Positions 1-9,100 of a stretch of DNA of 16,346 nt are shown here, one piece after another; within the stretch, counting starts at the first letter, position 1; the number at the start of each line of letters is the position of its first letter. The position numbers and the translations under genes are program-made. Source of the stretch: Proteiniphilum sp. (GTDB lineage: Bacteria; Bacteroidota; Bacteroidia; Bacteroidales; Dysgonomonadaceae); contig JAENWZ010000021.1 of assembly GCA_016649795.1 (NCBI GenBank), positions 1-16,346 on the forward strand, in the 5' to 3' direction. The notes beneath the pieces were generated by a model. It searched no databases and was not told where the DNA came from. It was given only the letters and a program-made list of their open reading frames with translations.

Positions 1-43
1 GTAATAAATTATCTGCCAAATATCTAAATTTAAAACTTTTTAT

Positions 44-51
44 TACCTTTG
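44..51 (+). promoter_or_regulatory. Putative -7 promoter element (TACCTTTG) for the first gene
   Basis: TACCTTTG matches the Bacteroidota -7 consensus TAnnTTTG exactly and would start transcription near position 58, about 26 bases before the first start codon. No TTTG is present 19-20 bases upstream, so the -33 half is not supported. The leader is AT-rich with no Shine-Dalgarno sequence, as is usual in this phylum. Confidence 0.45.
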
Positions 52-83
52 AATCGTCATAAATCAGCATAAACAAAGATCAA

Positions 84-641
84 ATGATTTTCAAATTTCT
101 AATTCTTTCAGATGAAGTGGATAACTTCAAAAGAGAAATAAAAATTGATGCCGATGCAACGTTTTTGGATTTTTATAAAGCCATCCTAGACTGCACCGGT
201 TTCAGTGATAAAGAGATGGCTTCCTTCTTCCTCTGTGATGAAAAATGGCGCAAGCTACAGGAGATCACACTTGTAGAGATGGACACCTACTCTGATGAGG
301 ACTCCTATATCATGGAGGAATGCATTCTGAGCGATTATCTGGAAGACAAAAAACAAAAACTGATGTACGTGTTCGATTATCTTACCGAACGTGCACTATA
401 TATTGAATTGTCTGAAATTATTCCCGGAAAAAACCTGAAAACGCCCCTCTGTTCTCTCTCAGCAGGGGAAGCACCTAAGCAGATAATGAATATTGAAGAG
501 TTGAAACCTGTAACTACTTCACTGGACCTGGGCGAAACATTCTATGGAGATGAAAGTTTCGATATGGATGAGCTGGATAAGCATGGATTCGACGGACTGG
601 ATGATATTTCGTTGGAAACTAACGAAGGGGACCTTTTCTGA
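84..641 (+). CDS. pRiA4b ORF-3-like (IS1096 passenger TnpR-like) acidic protein
   Basis: This is a 185-residue acidic protein that I recognise as the Bacteroidales version of the plasmid pRiA4b ORF-3-like family, also labelled IS1096 passenger TnpR. The recognisable parts are the FDYLTERALYIEL stretch near residues 97-109, which matches the family's aromatic 'YxYDFGDxW' region, and the PLCSLSAGEAPKQ segment near 121-133, which matches the family's 'C..G.GA.P' block. The tail (about 140-185) is rich in Asp and Glu and is probably disordered. No signal peptide or membrane segment is seen, so it is likely cytoplasmic. The biochemical role of the family is unknown. The TnpR name is historical: no transposase or terminal repeat is nearby. 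It lies 80 bases upstream of miaA on the same strand, and no convincing separate miaA promoter is visible, so the two may be cotranscribed. Confidence 0.75.
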   Translation: MIFKFLILSDEVDNFKREIKIDADATFLDFYKAILDCTGFSDKEMASFFLCDEKWRKLQEITLVEMDTYSDEDSYIMEECILSDYLEDKKQKLMYVFDYLTERALYIELSEIIPGKNLKTPLCSLSAGEAPKQIMNIEELKPVTTSLDLGETFYGDESFDMDELDKHGFDGLDDISLETNEGDLF

Positions 642-721
642 TAAGCCTTCACACCATATACCCAAAGAGACAGTGATCCATCTTCAAATAACAGTTTAAT
701 TGGCACATTCAATCTTATTCA

Positions 722-1633
722 ATGAACATCCTCCTCGTGCTGCTCGGTCCCACCGGTGTCGGAAAGACAGAATGGAGTCTGAAAATCGCAGAAGCGCTGG
801 GTAACCCCATTATTTCGGCTGATTCAAGACAGATTTATCAAGGGATGACCATCGGCACCGCAGCACCCACGGAACAACAACTACAACGTGTCCCACACCA
901 TTTCGTGGGAATCCTCGACCCAAGAGAGTATTACAGTGCCAGCCAATTTGAAGAGGAGGCGGTTACTTTGGCTGAACAGCTTTTTGAAACGCATTCATGT
1001 GTGGTGATGACAGGCGGCTCCATGATGTACATCGATGCAGTATGCCACGGCATCGATGAGATCCCCACCATCGATGAGCAGCTGAGGGAAGAGGTGCATG
1101 AGCTCTATCGCACCGAGGGACTGGATGCCATCCGCTCACGCCTGAAAATAGTGGACCCTCTATTCTATGACGAGGTGGACCTGAAAAACCCCAAACGTGT
1201 GATTCACGCACTTGAAGTGTGTCTTATGTCCGGCAAACCCTACTCTTCACTACGCAGCAAGCAGAGAAAAGAGAGGCCCTTCCGCATCCTGAAAATTGGG
1301 TTTATGCGGGAACGTGGTGAGCTGTATGACCGCATTAACATTCGGGTGGATGAGATGATAGAGAAGGGACTTGTGGAGGAGGCACGTCATTTTTATCCGA
1401 TGCGTCATCTCAACGCACTCAATACAGTAGGTTACAAAGAGCTGTTCGATTACTTCGACGGCAACAGCACTCTTGATTTTACCATAGATAAAATAAAACA
1501 ACACTCCCGCAACTATGCCCGCAAGCAGATGACCTGGTTCAAAAGGGACAAGGATATCCACTGGATCAATTTGTCGGATGAGGGGATTGATGTGGCAGAA
1601 GAAGTTTTCAACCTTCTCAGAGGGCAGGGTTGA
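722..1633 (+). CDS. miaA: tRNA dimethylallyltransferase MiaA
   Basis: MiaA transfers a dimethylallyl group from DMAPP to N6 of adenosine 37 in tRNAs reading codons that start with U, the first step toward ms2i6A. The 303-residue length is normal. Visible motifs are the P-loop GPTGVGKT at residues 9-16, the SADSRQIYQGMTIGT block at 32-46 (D34 is the catalytic-base position), HHFVGILDP around 60, a GGSMMYI variant of the usual GGTGLYI substrate motif near residues 98-104, NTVGYKELFDYFDG in the last third, and the RNYARKQMTWFKRD tRNA-binding motif near 263-276. The start at ATG 722 places the P-loop at the usual distance from the N-terminus. Many Bacteroidales carry two MiaA paralogues, so another copy may exist outside the window. 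Confidence 0.96.
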   Translation: MNILLVLLGPTGVGKTEWSLKIAEALGNPIISADSRQIYQGMTIGTAAPTEQQLQRVPHHFVGILDPREYYSASQFEEEAVTLAEQLFETHSCVVMTGGSMMYIDAVCHGIDEIPTIDEQLREEVHELYRTEGLDAIRSRLKIVDPLFYDEVDLKNPKRVIHALEVCLMSGKPYSSLRSKQRKERPFRILKIGFMRERGELYDRINIRVDEMIEKGLVEEARHFYPMRHLNALNTVGYKELFDYFDGNSTLDFTIDKIKQHSRNYARKQMTWFKRDKDIHWINLSDEGIDVAEEVFNLLRGQG

Positions 1634-1719
1634 ACAGATTCCTATTTCCTTTGTTTTAATTGCAGATATTAACTGGAAAAACAGCATTGCCCCGCTCACC
1701 TGTCAGGGAGGGTATGATG

Positions 1720-1751
1720 ATTGTTTTTTGACGTAGAAATATTTATCTTTA
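1720..1751 (+). promoter_or_regulatory. Putative rpoN promoter
   Basis: TTG at 1721-1723 (ATTG from 1720) lies 20 bases upstream of TATCTTTA at 1744-1751, which matches the Bacteroidota -7 element TAnnTTTG except at its last base. Transcription would start near 1758, about 20 bases before the rpoN start codon. The 87-base gap after miaA has no clear terminator hairpin, so read-through from miaA is also possible. Confidence 0.45.
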
Positions 1752-1778
1752 TTCTCAAATTATCCTTTAACAACGTTT

Positions 1779-3233
1779 ATGGCGCTAAGGCAGCAACAGG
1801 AACTGAAACAAACACAGCGGCTCTCCCCCCTGCAAATGCAGGTGATAAAGCTGGTGGAACTCAACACCTTAGAAGTGGAAGATCGCATAAAACAAGAGGT
1901 GGAGGACAATCCTGCGCTGGAGACTTTGGATGCTGACATGTCGAACGATACAGAAAATGAAGAGAAGGAAATTGATGACGATAACCTTTCCCAGGAAGAT
2001 ATCATCCTGGGTGATTACTTTTCGGAAGATGACATTCCCGATTACCATATCAACCAGACACATCAGAAAAGCGAACCAAGCTTCTTCGAGATAAGCTATT
2101 ACGATGATAAATCGCTCAGTGATTCGCTCATGGAACAAATTGGCCTGATGAATCTGGATGAACGCAAACAGACCATCGCGGAATACATTATCGGCAACCT
2201 CGATGAGAGCGGTTACCTCCAGCGTGATTTACAATCCATCTCCGACGATCTGTTGTTTCAGCAACAGATGGAGGTTCTTCCCCTTCAACTGGAAGATATG
2301 CTCTATGAGATACAGGAGCTGGACCCTGCCGGGGTCGGCGCCCGCGATCTGCAGGAGTGCCTCCTGCTTCAACTGGAACGCTATGATCAGACAGCTGCAG
2401 TACGGCTCGCGAAAGATATCCTCACCGATTATTTCGAAGAATTTTCACGTAAGCACTACGACAAGATCATCCGCATGATGAACATCACGCAAGACAATCT
2501 GAGAGATGCGATCGGTGAGATCACATCGCTGAACCCGAAACCGGGGAATGCGTTGGGCGGCACGATGCAAACGGCAATGAACAACATCACTCCCGATTTC
2601 ATTGTGGACACTTATAATGGCCTGGTCACCATACAGCTCAACAATAGCAATATCCCCAGCCTGAAGGTAAACCGCAGTTTCTCGGAAATGCTCAAAGGAT
2701 ACAATGATAACCGTGAGAGCATGTCGGCCGACGACAAACAGTCAATGCTTTTCATGAAACAGAAAGTGGATTCTGCCAGATGGTTTATCGATGCGGTAAG
2801 ACAACGGCAGAACACGCTGCAGCGAACCATGGAAGCCATTGTAAACATACAATACGAATTCTTCCTCACCGAAGATGAATCGCAGCTCAAACCGATGATT
2901 CTGAAAGATGTGGCTGAAAGAACAGGGTTCGATATCTCCACCATCTCACGCGTGAGCAACAGCAAGTATGTACAAACCAATACTGGTGTATATCCCCTGA
3001 AATACTTCTTCTCTGAGGCTATGCAGACCAGTGAAGGAGAAGATATCTCATCGAGAGAGGTGAAGATGATTCTGAAAGAGAGTATAGAAAACGAAAACCC
3101 TACCAAGCCACTTACAGATGACCAGCTAACCAGGATTCTCAATAAAAAGGGATATGTGATCGCGCGCCGCACTGTTGCAAAATATCGGGAACAATTATAC
3201 ATTCCTGTCTCTCGTTTAAGAAAAAAGATTTAA
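1779..3233 (+). CDS. rpoN: RNA polymerase sigma-54 factor RpoN
   Basis: Sigma-54 directs RNA polymerase to -24/-12 promoters and needs an AAA+ enhancer-binding activator to open DNA. At 484 residues it is full length. The regions appear in order: the Gln/Leu-rich activator-interacting region I (about 4-48, QQQELKQTQRLSPLQMQVIK), the acidic region II (about 50-90), the core-binding domain with LDPAGVGARDLQECL at 181-195, the helix-turn-helix region with LKDVAERTGFDISTISRVSN at 375-394, and the RpoN box ARRTVAKYRE at 462-471, which reads the -24 element. No enhancer-binding activator is encoded in the window. The next gene, a PAP2-like membrane protein, follows after 33 bases and is probably cotranscribed. 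Confidence 0.97.
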   Translation: MALRQQQELKQTQRLSPLQMQVIKLVELNTLEVEDRIKQEVEDNPALETLDADMSNDTENEEKEIDDDNLSQEDIILGDYFSEDDIPDYHINQTHQKSEPSFFEISYYDDKSLSDSLMEQIGLMNLDERKQTIAEYIIGNLDESGYLQRDLQSISDDLLFQQQMEVLPLQLEDMLYEIQELDPAGVGARDLQECLLLQLERYDQTAAVRLAKDILTDYFEEFSRKHYDKIIRMMNITQDNLRDAIGEITSLNPKPGNALGGTMQTAMNNITPDFIVDTYNGLVTIQLNNSNIPSLKVNRSFSEMLKGYNDNRESMSADDKQSMLFMKQKVDSARWFIDAVRQRQNTLQRTMEAIVNIQYEFFLTEDESQLKPMILKDVAERTGFDISTISRVSNSKYVQTNTGVYPLKYFFSEAMQTSEGEDISSREVKMILKESIENENPTKPLTDDQLTRILNKKGYVIARRTVAKYREQLYIPVSRLRKKI

Positions 3234-3266
3234 CTTTGCTCATTCATTGAAAGGAAAACCATCAGG

Positions 3267-3881
3267 ATGAAATCTATCGCACATGTAATCTCCACTATCT
3301 TTCAGCCTTTGTTGATGCCCACCTATGGGGTGATGCTCATATTTGTCTACACCTATTTCGGCGCAATCTATATGCATCAATTCTGGCAAATCATTATGCC
3401 GGTGGTTCTATTCTCTTTCGTTATTCCCGCTATTCTTATTGTTATGCTCTTTCGAATAGGTGTTGTAACCGATCTGTCACTCAAAATACGGAGGGAGCGC
3501 TTCTATCCATACATCATCACGCTGTTCTCCTACTCCGTGATGATCATCTTCTATTACAGGATGCACATGCCTAAATGGTTCCTCATGATTATGGCAGCCT
3601 CAGTTGCAATCATGATTATTGCCATTATCATCACACTGAAATGGAAAATAAGTGCACACATGTTCGGTATCGGAGGTCTCATCGGTGGTGCAATGGCTGT
3701 CAGTTATTACGTGGAACGGACTAATCCCTATTATATGTTTATGGGGTTGTTCCTTATTGCGGGTTTAGTAGGTACTTCAAGGCTTTTATTGAGACGTCAC
3801 ACCCTCTATCAGGTGATTGCCGGTTTCATGCTTGGATTACTGGTTTCATATGGTTTTGTCTGGTTTGGTGCACTCACTTGA
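3267..3881 (+). CDS. PAP2-like integral membrane protein with atypical catalytic motifs
   Basis: This 204-residue protein is very hydrophobic, with about six membrane segments (roughly residues 16-35, 41-63, 82-97, 104-124, 133-148 and 155-200 as one or two). It resembles type 2 phosphatidic acid phosphatases: SAH at 129-131 fits the second PAP2 motif (S-x-H) and S171-R172-x5-H178-x3-Q182 fits the third (SRx5Hx3D) in spacing, but with Gln replacing the usual Asp. The first motif (Kx6RP) is only weakly suggested by KIRRERFYP at 73-81. Family members dephosphorylate lipid phosphates at the periplasmic face, for example undecaprenyl pyrophosphate or phosphatidylglycerophosphate. Whether this one is active is uncertain. 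An AAAGGA-like purine stretch lies about 11 bases before the ATG. It follows rpoN by 33 bases and is probably in its operon. Confidence 0.7.
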   Translation: MKSIAHVISTIFQPLLMPTYGVMLIFVYTYFGAIYMHQFWQIIMPVVLFSFVIPAILIVMLFRIGVVTDLSLKIRRERFYPYIITLFSYSVMIIFYYRMHMPKWFLMIMAASVAIMIIAIIITLKWKISAHMFGIGGLIGGAMAVSYYVERTNPYYMFMGLFLIAGLVGTSRLLLRRHTLYQVIAGFMLGLLVSYGFVWFGALT

Positions 3882-3901
3882 AAATATTCGGTTTTCAACC
3901 C

Positions 3902-3932
3902 TTTGACAATAGAGAATTAAGTTGTACATTTA
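3902..3932 (+). promoter_or_regulatory. Promoter of gcvH (TTTG, 19 bp, TACATTTA)
   Basis: TTTG at 3902-3905 is followed after exactly 19 bases by TACATTTA at 3925-3932, which matches the Bacteroidota -33/-7 consensus except for the last base. Transcription would begin near 3939, giving a leader of about 30 AT-rich bases. This is one of the best promoter matches in the window. Confidence 0.65.
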
Positions 3933-3970
3933 CCCAATAAAAAATAGAATTTAATATAATTGAAGTCGTT

Positions 3971-4351
3971 ATGAATTTTCCTGAAAACGTTAAGTATTCT
4001 TCCGATCATGAATGGGTGAGAGTGGAAGGAAATGAAGCTTATGTTGGTATTACCGATTTTGCACAAGAAGAGTTAGGCGAAATTGTGTACATTGATGTAA
4101 CAACTGAAGGTGAGACCCTGGCTCAGGGAGAAGTGTTCGGCAGCATCGAAGCGGTGAAAACTGTATCCGACCTGATGATGCCTGTTGGTGGTGAGGTGCA
4201 GGAAGTGAATCCAAAGCTGGACGATGCTCCCGAGCAGGTGAACAAGGATCCTTTTGGTGAGGGATGGATCATCAAGGTTGCTCTTAAGGATGCCGGTGAG
4301 CTGGCAGGATTGATGTCTGCTGAGCTGTACAAAGATTTTATCGGTAAGTAG
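3971..4351 (+). CDS. gcvH: Glycine cleavage system H protein
   Basis: GcvH carries the aminomethyl group on a lipoyl arm between the P, T and L proteins of the glycine cleavage complex in the cytoplasm, feeding one-carbon units to tetrahydrofolate. The 126-residue length is typical. The lipoylation site is K63 inside GSIEAVKTVSDLMMP (58-72), and the N-terminal YSSDHEWVRVEG (9-20) and C-terminal DPFGEGWIIKV blocks are family hallmarks. gcvP, gcvT and lpd are not in the window, so the gene is separate from the rest of the system here. It is followed by a terminator-like hairpin and then purE. Confidence 0.97.
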   Translation: MNFPENVKYSSDHEWVRVEGNEAYVGITDFAQEELGEIVYIDVTTEGETLAQGEVFGSIEAVKTVSDLMMPVGGEVQEVNPKLDDAPEQVNKDPFGEGWIIKVALKDAGELAGLMSAELYKDFIGK

Positions 4352-4370
4352 TTTAATTAAGAACAAAGAG

Positions 4371-4398
4371 GGGATCACTCACAGCGTGATTCCTTTTT
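4371..4398 (+). terminator. Intrinsic-terminator-like hairpin between gcvH and purE
   Basis: GGGATCAC (4371-4378) pairs with GTGATTCC (4386-4393) across a 7-base loop, giving an 8-bp stem with one G-U pair. It is followed by TTTTT at 4394-4398. The upstream side is A-rich. The U-tract ends 12 bases before the purE start codon, so this could fully end gcvH transcription or act as a partial attenuator ahead of purE. Confidence 0.75.
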
Positions 4399-4410
4399 CA
4401 ATACAATCAT

Positions 4411-4917
4411 ATGAATCCTGTTGTTAGTATTATAATGGGTAGCACTTCTGATCTGCCCGTAATGGAAAAAGCCGCTCAGTTCCTCAACGAAATGGAAATT
4501 CCATTTGAGATGAATGCCCTCTCGGCACACCGCACACCTGAGGAAGTGGAGAAATTTGCCAAAGGAGCCCAAGAAAAAGGAATCAAGGTAATTATTGCCG
4601 CAGCGGGAATGGCGGCTCACCTGCCCGGGGTGATCGCTTCCATGACAACTCTTCCCGTCATCGGTGTCCCCATCAACTCGTCGCTCGACGGATTGGATGC
4701 TTTGCTGGCCATTGTACAGATGCCTCCGGGTATTCCCGTAGCTACGGTTGGGATCAACGGTGCACTGAATGCGGCTATCCTTGCCCTGCAGATGATTGCC
4801 ACGGGAGATGAATCGGCTCAAAAGAAACTGAAGGAGTACAAGGTGAGCCTGAAGAACAAAATCACGAAAGCCAACCAGGAGCTCGCCTCCCTATCCTACA
4901 AATTCAAAACAAACTAA
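4411..4917 (+). CDS. purE: N5-carboxyaminoimidazole ribonucleotide mutase PurE (class I)
   Basis: PurE converts N5-CAIR to CAIR in de novo purine synthesis and usually works after PurK. The 168-residue length is that of class I bacterial enzymes, which form octamers. Motifs are GSTSD at 10-14 (phosphate binding), SAHR at 38-41 (catalytic His40), AGMAAHLPG at 65-73 and QMPPGIPVATV at 103-113. The start at ATG 4411 puts the GSTSD loop at the standard position. No TAnnTTTG-type promoter is visible between gcvH and purE, so expression may depend on read-through of the hairpin just upstream. purK and ispG (the latter a common downstream partner in Bacteroidales, as I recall) are not adjacent. The gene instead converges on the efflux operon, with 42 bases between the two stop codons. 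Confidence 0.96.
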   Translation: MNPVVSIIMGSTSDLPVMEKAAQFLNEMEIPFEMNALSAHRTPEEVEKFAKGAQEKGIKVIIAAAGMAAHLPGVIASMTTLPVIGVPINSSLDGLDALLAIVQMPPGIPVATVGINGALNAAILALQMIATGDESAQKKLKEYKVSLKNKITKANQELASLSYKFKTN

Positions 4918-4959
4918 CGTTTGCACAACTATTCCGATCCGCTTCGCGACAGATGAGTT

Positions 4960-6138
4960 CTACATTCCCACAGCTGAAAGTTCGGCCAGGGCAAACCCCA
5001 GATCTCTCTCGCTTTCCAGCATCTTTTGCATCGCTTCATAGTAATAGGTGATCTCCAGCAGATAATACAAGAGTGGGATCTCACCGCTGTCCAGTGCCTT
5101 CTTTAGGAAGGCTTCATTACTGTATGAAGATAGTGCATGGCGATAAGATGTTACTTCCTGCTGTAAACGTGACGCTTTCAGAAACAGGTTCTGCAACCGA
5201 TGATAAAACTGCAGTTTATTGTCCTCCAGCACTGTTTCCGCTGTTTTCAGTTCTGCTTTTGCCTGTTTCATCCTGTTCCTGTTTTCCCATAAGGGTATTG
5301 AGACGCCAACAGTGACTCCCTGAAACCTCTCACCCACGACCTTCTCACTCATATAACCGGCTGTAAACTTAGGCAGTCCCAACGCCCTGTTCAACTTCAC
5401 CTGTTGCCGGCTTATTTCGATTTGTCCCCTGACATATTGCAAAACAGGACTTTTTGCCTCAGCCATAGCATACCATTGTTCAAAGTCCGGAGGTAACATC
5501 TCATAGGTAATCTCAGAGGCAGTGAATGAAATCGCATTACCACCATTCAGCGCTTTCAGCTCGTTGAGAAGAGAGGAACGCTCCGTTTCCACCCTGCTCA
5601 TCTCATTGCCGGTAGTGGTCAACTCTAGCAGTGCCTTGTTCTTCTCCAGAATATTCACATCGCCCCGGTCAAACCGCACCTGATATGTCTCGGCAATGCG
5701 TTGTGCATTCAATAATCTTTTGCTGTACTCTTTTACCAGAGCATTATAATAAACCAGCTCTGTGCAGACCTGCCTGGCACGCATCAGGAGATTGAGGCGC
5801 TCAGACTGGTATCTCAGGTCAAGGTTTGCATTCTCCAGTTTTGATATCCTGCTCCTGTGACCATAAGCGGTGGGAAAATCAAAAGACTGGGTAATGCTGA
5901 TATCCGTTCTGTTGCCTACAGGTGCGGGACTTCCCCAGAGGTAGTTGAACGCAACTTCGGGATTGGGTAAATAGATTCCCGTCCGGTTATTCAGTTTCCG
6001 GGCTGCTATCTGTTCACGGAGAGCATTCAGCGTTGAACTGTTACTCTCAATCTCCTTCAGGAGGGTATCCATCTTATTCTGTGCCATAACCGGCAACAGC
6101 ATTACCATGAACAACAGGCTAATTGCTATTTTTTTCAT
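4960..6138 (-). CDS. TolC-family outer-membrane channel of heavy-metal efflux (CzcC/CusC-like)
   Basis: This is the outer-membrane component of the tripartite efflux system, expected to form a trimeric beta-barrel and alpha-helical tunnel that receives substrate from the RND pump. From the ATG at 6138 it is 392 residues with a Sec signal peptide (MKKIAISLLFMVMLLPVMAQ, cleavage near residue 20). An in-frame ATG 15 codons upstream would put a charged stretch before the signal peptide, so I reject it. The mature part is mostly long amphipathic helices with two OEP-type repeats (about 22-200 and 215-392). Expected family patterns include YLPNPEVAFNYLWG at 56-69, SITQSFDFPTAY at 81-92 and the repeat counterpart GVTVGVSIPLWENRNR at 274-289. 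There is no lipobox Cys. Its start overlaps the end of the pump gene by 20 bases, implying translational coupling. It is the last gene of the operon, and no clear terminator follows. Confidence 0.85.
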   Translation of the reverse strand: MKKIAISLLFMVMLLPVMAQNKMDTLLKEIESNSSTLNALREQIAARKLNNRTGIYLPNPEVAFNYLWGSPAPVGNRTDISITQSFDFPTAYGHRSRISKLENANLDLRYQSERLNLLMRARQVCTELVYYNALVKEYSKRLLNAQRIAETYQVRFDRGDVNILEKNKALLELTTTGNEMSRVETERSSLLNELKALNGGNAISFTASEITYEMLPPDFEQWYAMAEAKSPVLQYVRGQIEISRQQVKLNRALGLPKFTAGYMSEKVVGERFQGVTVGVSIPLWENRNRMKQAKAELKTAETVLEDNKLQFYHRLQNLFLKASRLQQEVTSYRHALSSYSNEAFLKKALDSGEIPLLYYLLEITYYYEAMQKMLESERDLGFALAELSAVGM

Positions 6139-9100
6139 CTTTGCGTTTTTTCTTTTGTAATAACGTATATACAACAGGTACAATATAAATATTCAACAGT
6201 GTGGATGTCAGCAAACCACCCAGTACCACGACAGCCATCGGACTCTGTATCTCATTCCCCGGCTTGTCGCCGTTGAGTACAAGAGGGATAAGCGCCAGTG
6301 CAGCGGTAAGTGCGGTCATCAGGATAGGATTCAGCCTGTCCGCCGAACCTTTCAATACCGTTTCCTCTAAAGGAATATGGGCTTGCTGCATGTGCTGATA
6401 CCTGGATATCAGCAATATCCCGTTACGGGTGGCTATACCAAACAGGGTGATGAAACCAATGATAGAGGGAATACTAACAATTCCTGATGTAAAAAAGACG
6501 GCCAGTACACCTCCGATCAGCGCCAGCGGCAGGTTTACCAGGACGATGGCCGACAGGGTCAGATTCCTGAACTCGGCATATAACAGCGGAAAGATAACAC
6601 TGATGGCCAGAAGGGAGGTGATCAGCAGTGTGCGGGATGCCTTTTCTGCGCTTTCAAACTGTCCTCCATATTCAATCCTGTAGCCTTCAGGCAGCTCTAT
6701 TTCGCTCTCTATCCTCTTTTTTATCTCATCCACCACCCCTTTTAAGTCCCCGCCCGCGACGTTGGCGGAAACGACGATCTTACGCTGCACATTTTCGCGA
6801 CTGACAGCGTTGGGGCCGCCCACGGATACGATTTCGGCGACCTCCTCCAGAGGTATACTGTTCCCGTAACCGGTCTCTATCAACGCTGATTTCAATTGTT
6901 CAATATTCTCCGTATAGTGTTCGTTCAGCCGTAAGACCAGATCAAAACTTCGTTGTCCTTCGTAGATGTCCGACAGCTTTTCACCGGCGAAAGCCAGTTC
7001 AATAAACGCATTGAAATCCTCGATGGATATCCCGTAGCGGGCCAGCATCGCCCTGTTGGCTCGTACCTGCAGTTGCGGTGTTTCCGTCTGCTGCTCCACG
7101 GAGAGGTCCACCAGCCCGTCGATTCCCTCCAACGCACTCTCTATCCGGTTTCCAAGCAGGTACATATAACTCAGGTCGGTGCCGAACAATTTGATGGCAA
7201 TATTCGCCTTCGTTCCCGAAAGCATATGATCTATACGGTGGCCCAACGGCTGACCGACAGAAGAGACCAATCCGGGTATTCCCGACAGTGTCTCCCTCAC
7301 ATCGGCCAGAAATGCATCCCTGTCTCTCTCTTTCAGATCGAAATTGACATCCACCTCAGAGGAGTTGCTCGACAGTGCATGTTCATCGAGCTCACCTCGT
7401 CCTGTCCGTCTCGCAGTGCCGGTAACTTCGGGTATTTTCAGCAGCTCCTCTTCCATCAGGTTACCCAAACGGGAGCTCTCCTCAAGAGATACGCCGGGCT
7501 TCGTGACAGTCGTTATCACCAGAGAGCCCTCATTGAATTCAGGAAGGAAGCTCCGCCCCATCGTAAAAAACAGCACCAGTGTAACGATAAAAAGACCAAC
7601 GGTTGGGTAGAGCACTATTTTTCTGTTGTTCAACACCCAACGGAGCGTTTTGGTATAGTACCGGGAAAGATGGCGGATCAGCCAGCTCTCTTTCACATTC
7701 TTATCCAGATAATCCTCACCCGAGAGCATCATGCGGCAAAGCAGGGGTGTCACCGTCATCGCGACGATCAGCGACATGAACAGAGAGACAATATAAGCCA
7801 CGCCAAGCGGTTTCAGCATGCGCCCCTCCATCCCCGACAGGAAAAAGAGAGGAACAAAAGCGACCATGATGATGAACGTTGCGTTGAGGATCGATGCACG
7901 TATCTCTTTCGATCCTTCAAACACCACGACCAGTGCGGACTGTCGTTCTCCCTTCGGCCTACGGTGATTCTGTCTGAGCCGCTTATACACGTTCTCCACA
8001 TCAATGACGGCATCATCCACCAGCGAGCCGATAGCAATAGCCATACCACCCAACGTCATGGTATTGATGTTCATTCCCAAAAGATAGAGAACGATGAGGG
8101 TTCCGAGCAATGAGAGCGGGATAGCGATCACAGAGATGAGAGTGGTACGGAAGCTGCCGAGAAAGAGGAAGAGGATGATCACTACGAAGAGGGCTCCCTC
8201 AATCAGGGCACGTCCCACATTATTCACGGAGGCCTCAATAAAATCGGCCTGCCTGAATATCCCCGTATCCATTGTCACATCGGGAGGAAGTGTTTTTTGC
8301 AGCTCCGCCAGATTGGCTTCGATCTTCTCCGTCACATTCAGCGTGTTGATGTTGGGCTGCTTCGAGATCGACAAGATCACTGCCGGTGCAGCATTCTGTG
8401 ATGCATAACCCATCTTGACAGCGCTTCCAATCACCACATCGGCTACATCTGAAACGACCAGGGGTTTACTTCCCGCCATCTTTACAAACGTAGCGCCCAG
8501 CTCCTCAGGATCATTGGTACGGGCAATACCCCGCAGCACATATTCATTCCCGTAATCACGCATCACGCCACCCGAAGAGTTGGTGCTGAAAGTTTTTCCC
8601 ACAGCAGCCAGCTCGTTCATGGTCACTCCGTAAGCAGCCATTTTCTGTGGATCGGCAAGGATCTGATACTGTTTATAATCACCTCCGATGATTGTCACTT
8701 GCGAAACACCTCCTGTCGCCAGTATGGCGGGCTTCACCACCCATTCGGCCATGGTGCGGAGATCCATCAGTGAGGTTGAGTCGGACTGTAAACCGATAAA
8801 GAGTATCTCCCCCATCACACTCGATTGTGGAGCCAGCAAGGGCATCACATCACCGGGTAGGGCTCCGGTAAGTGTCACCATCTTCTCACTGATGATCTGA
8901 CGTGCCTTGAAGATGTCCGTACCCCAGTCAAATTCAACCCACACGAAAGAAAAACCCTGCATGGATGCCGACCGAACACGGCGCACATCTGTCGCTCCGT
9001 TCACCGCTGTCTCTATCGGGAAAGTCACCAGCCTCTCCACCTCCTCCGATGCCATACCATGTGCATCGGTCATGACCACCACCGTAGGTGCCGTCAAGTC

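Noticed and set aside
84..641. Mobile element suggested by the family name IS1096 passenger / TnpR
   Set aside because: No transposase, terminal inverted repeats or target duplication is visible, and the neighbours are housekeeping genes.
700..716. Sigma-54 type promoter (TTGGCAC) upstream of miaA
   Set aside because: The -24-like TTGGCAC is present, but the expected TTGC at -12 is replaced by ATCT, so the match is only half.
1250..1699. 149-codon minus-strand open frame overlapping the end of miaA
   Set aside because: It is antisense to conserved MiaA C-terminal motifs and has no recognisable domain or initiation context.
4918..4959. Bidirectional terminator between purE and the efflux operon
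   Set aside because: I could not find a stem with a flanking T-tract in this 42-base gap.
4960..6183. Longer start of the outer-membrane channel gene at 6183
   Set aside because: It adds 15 charged or aromatic residues before a standard signal peptide and lengthens the overlap with the pump gene; the ATG at 6138 is better.
6953..8113. 386-codon plus-strand open frame opposite the RND pump gene
   Set aside because: It is antisense to a full-length, motif-complete pump gene; its translation is rich in His, Arg and Gln with no domain pattern, typical of a shadow frame.
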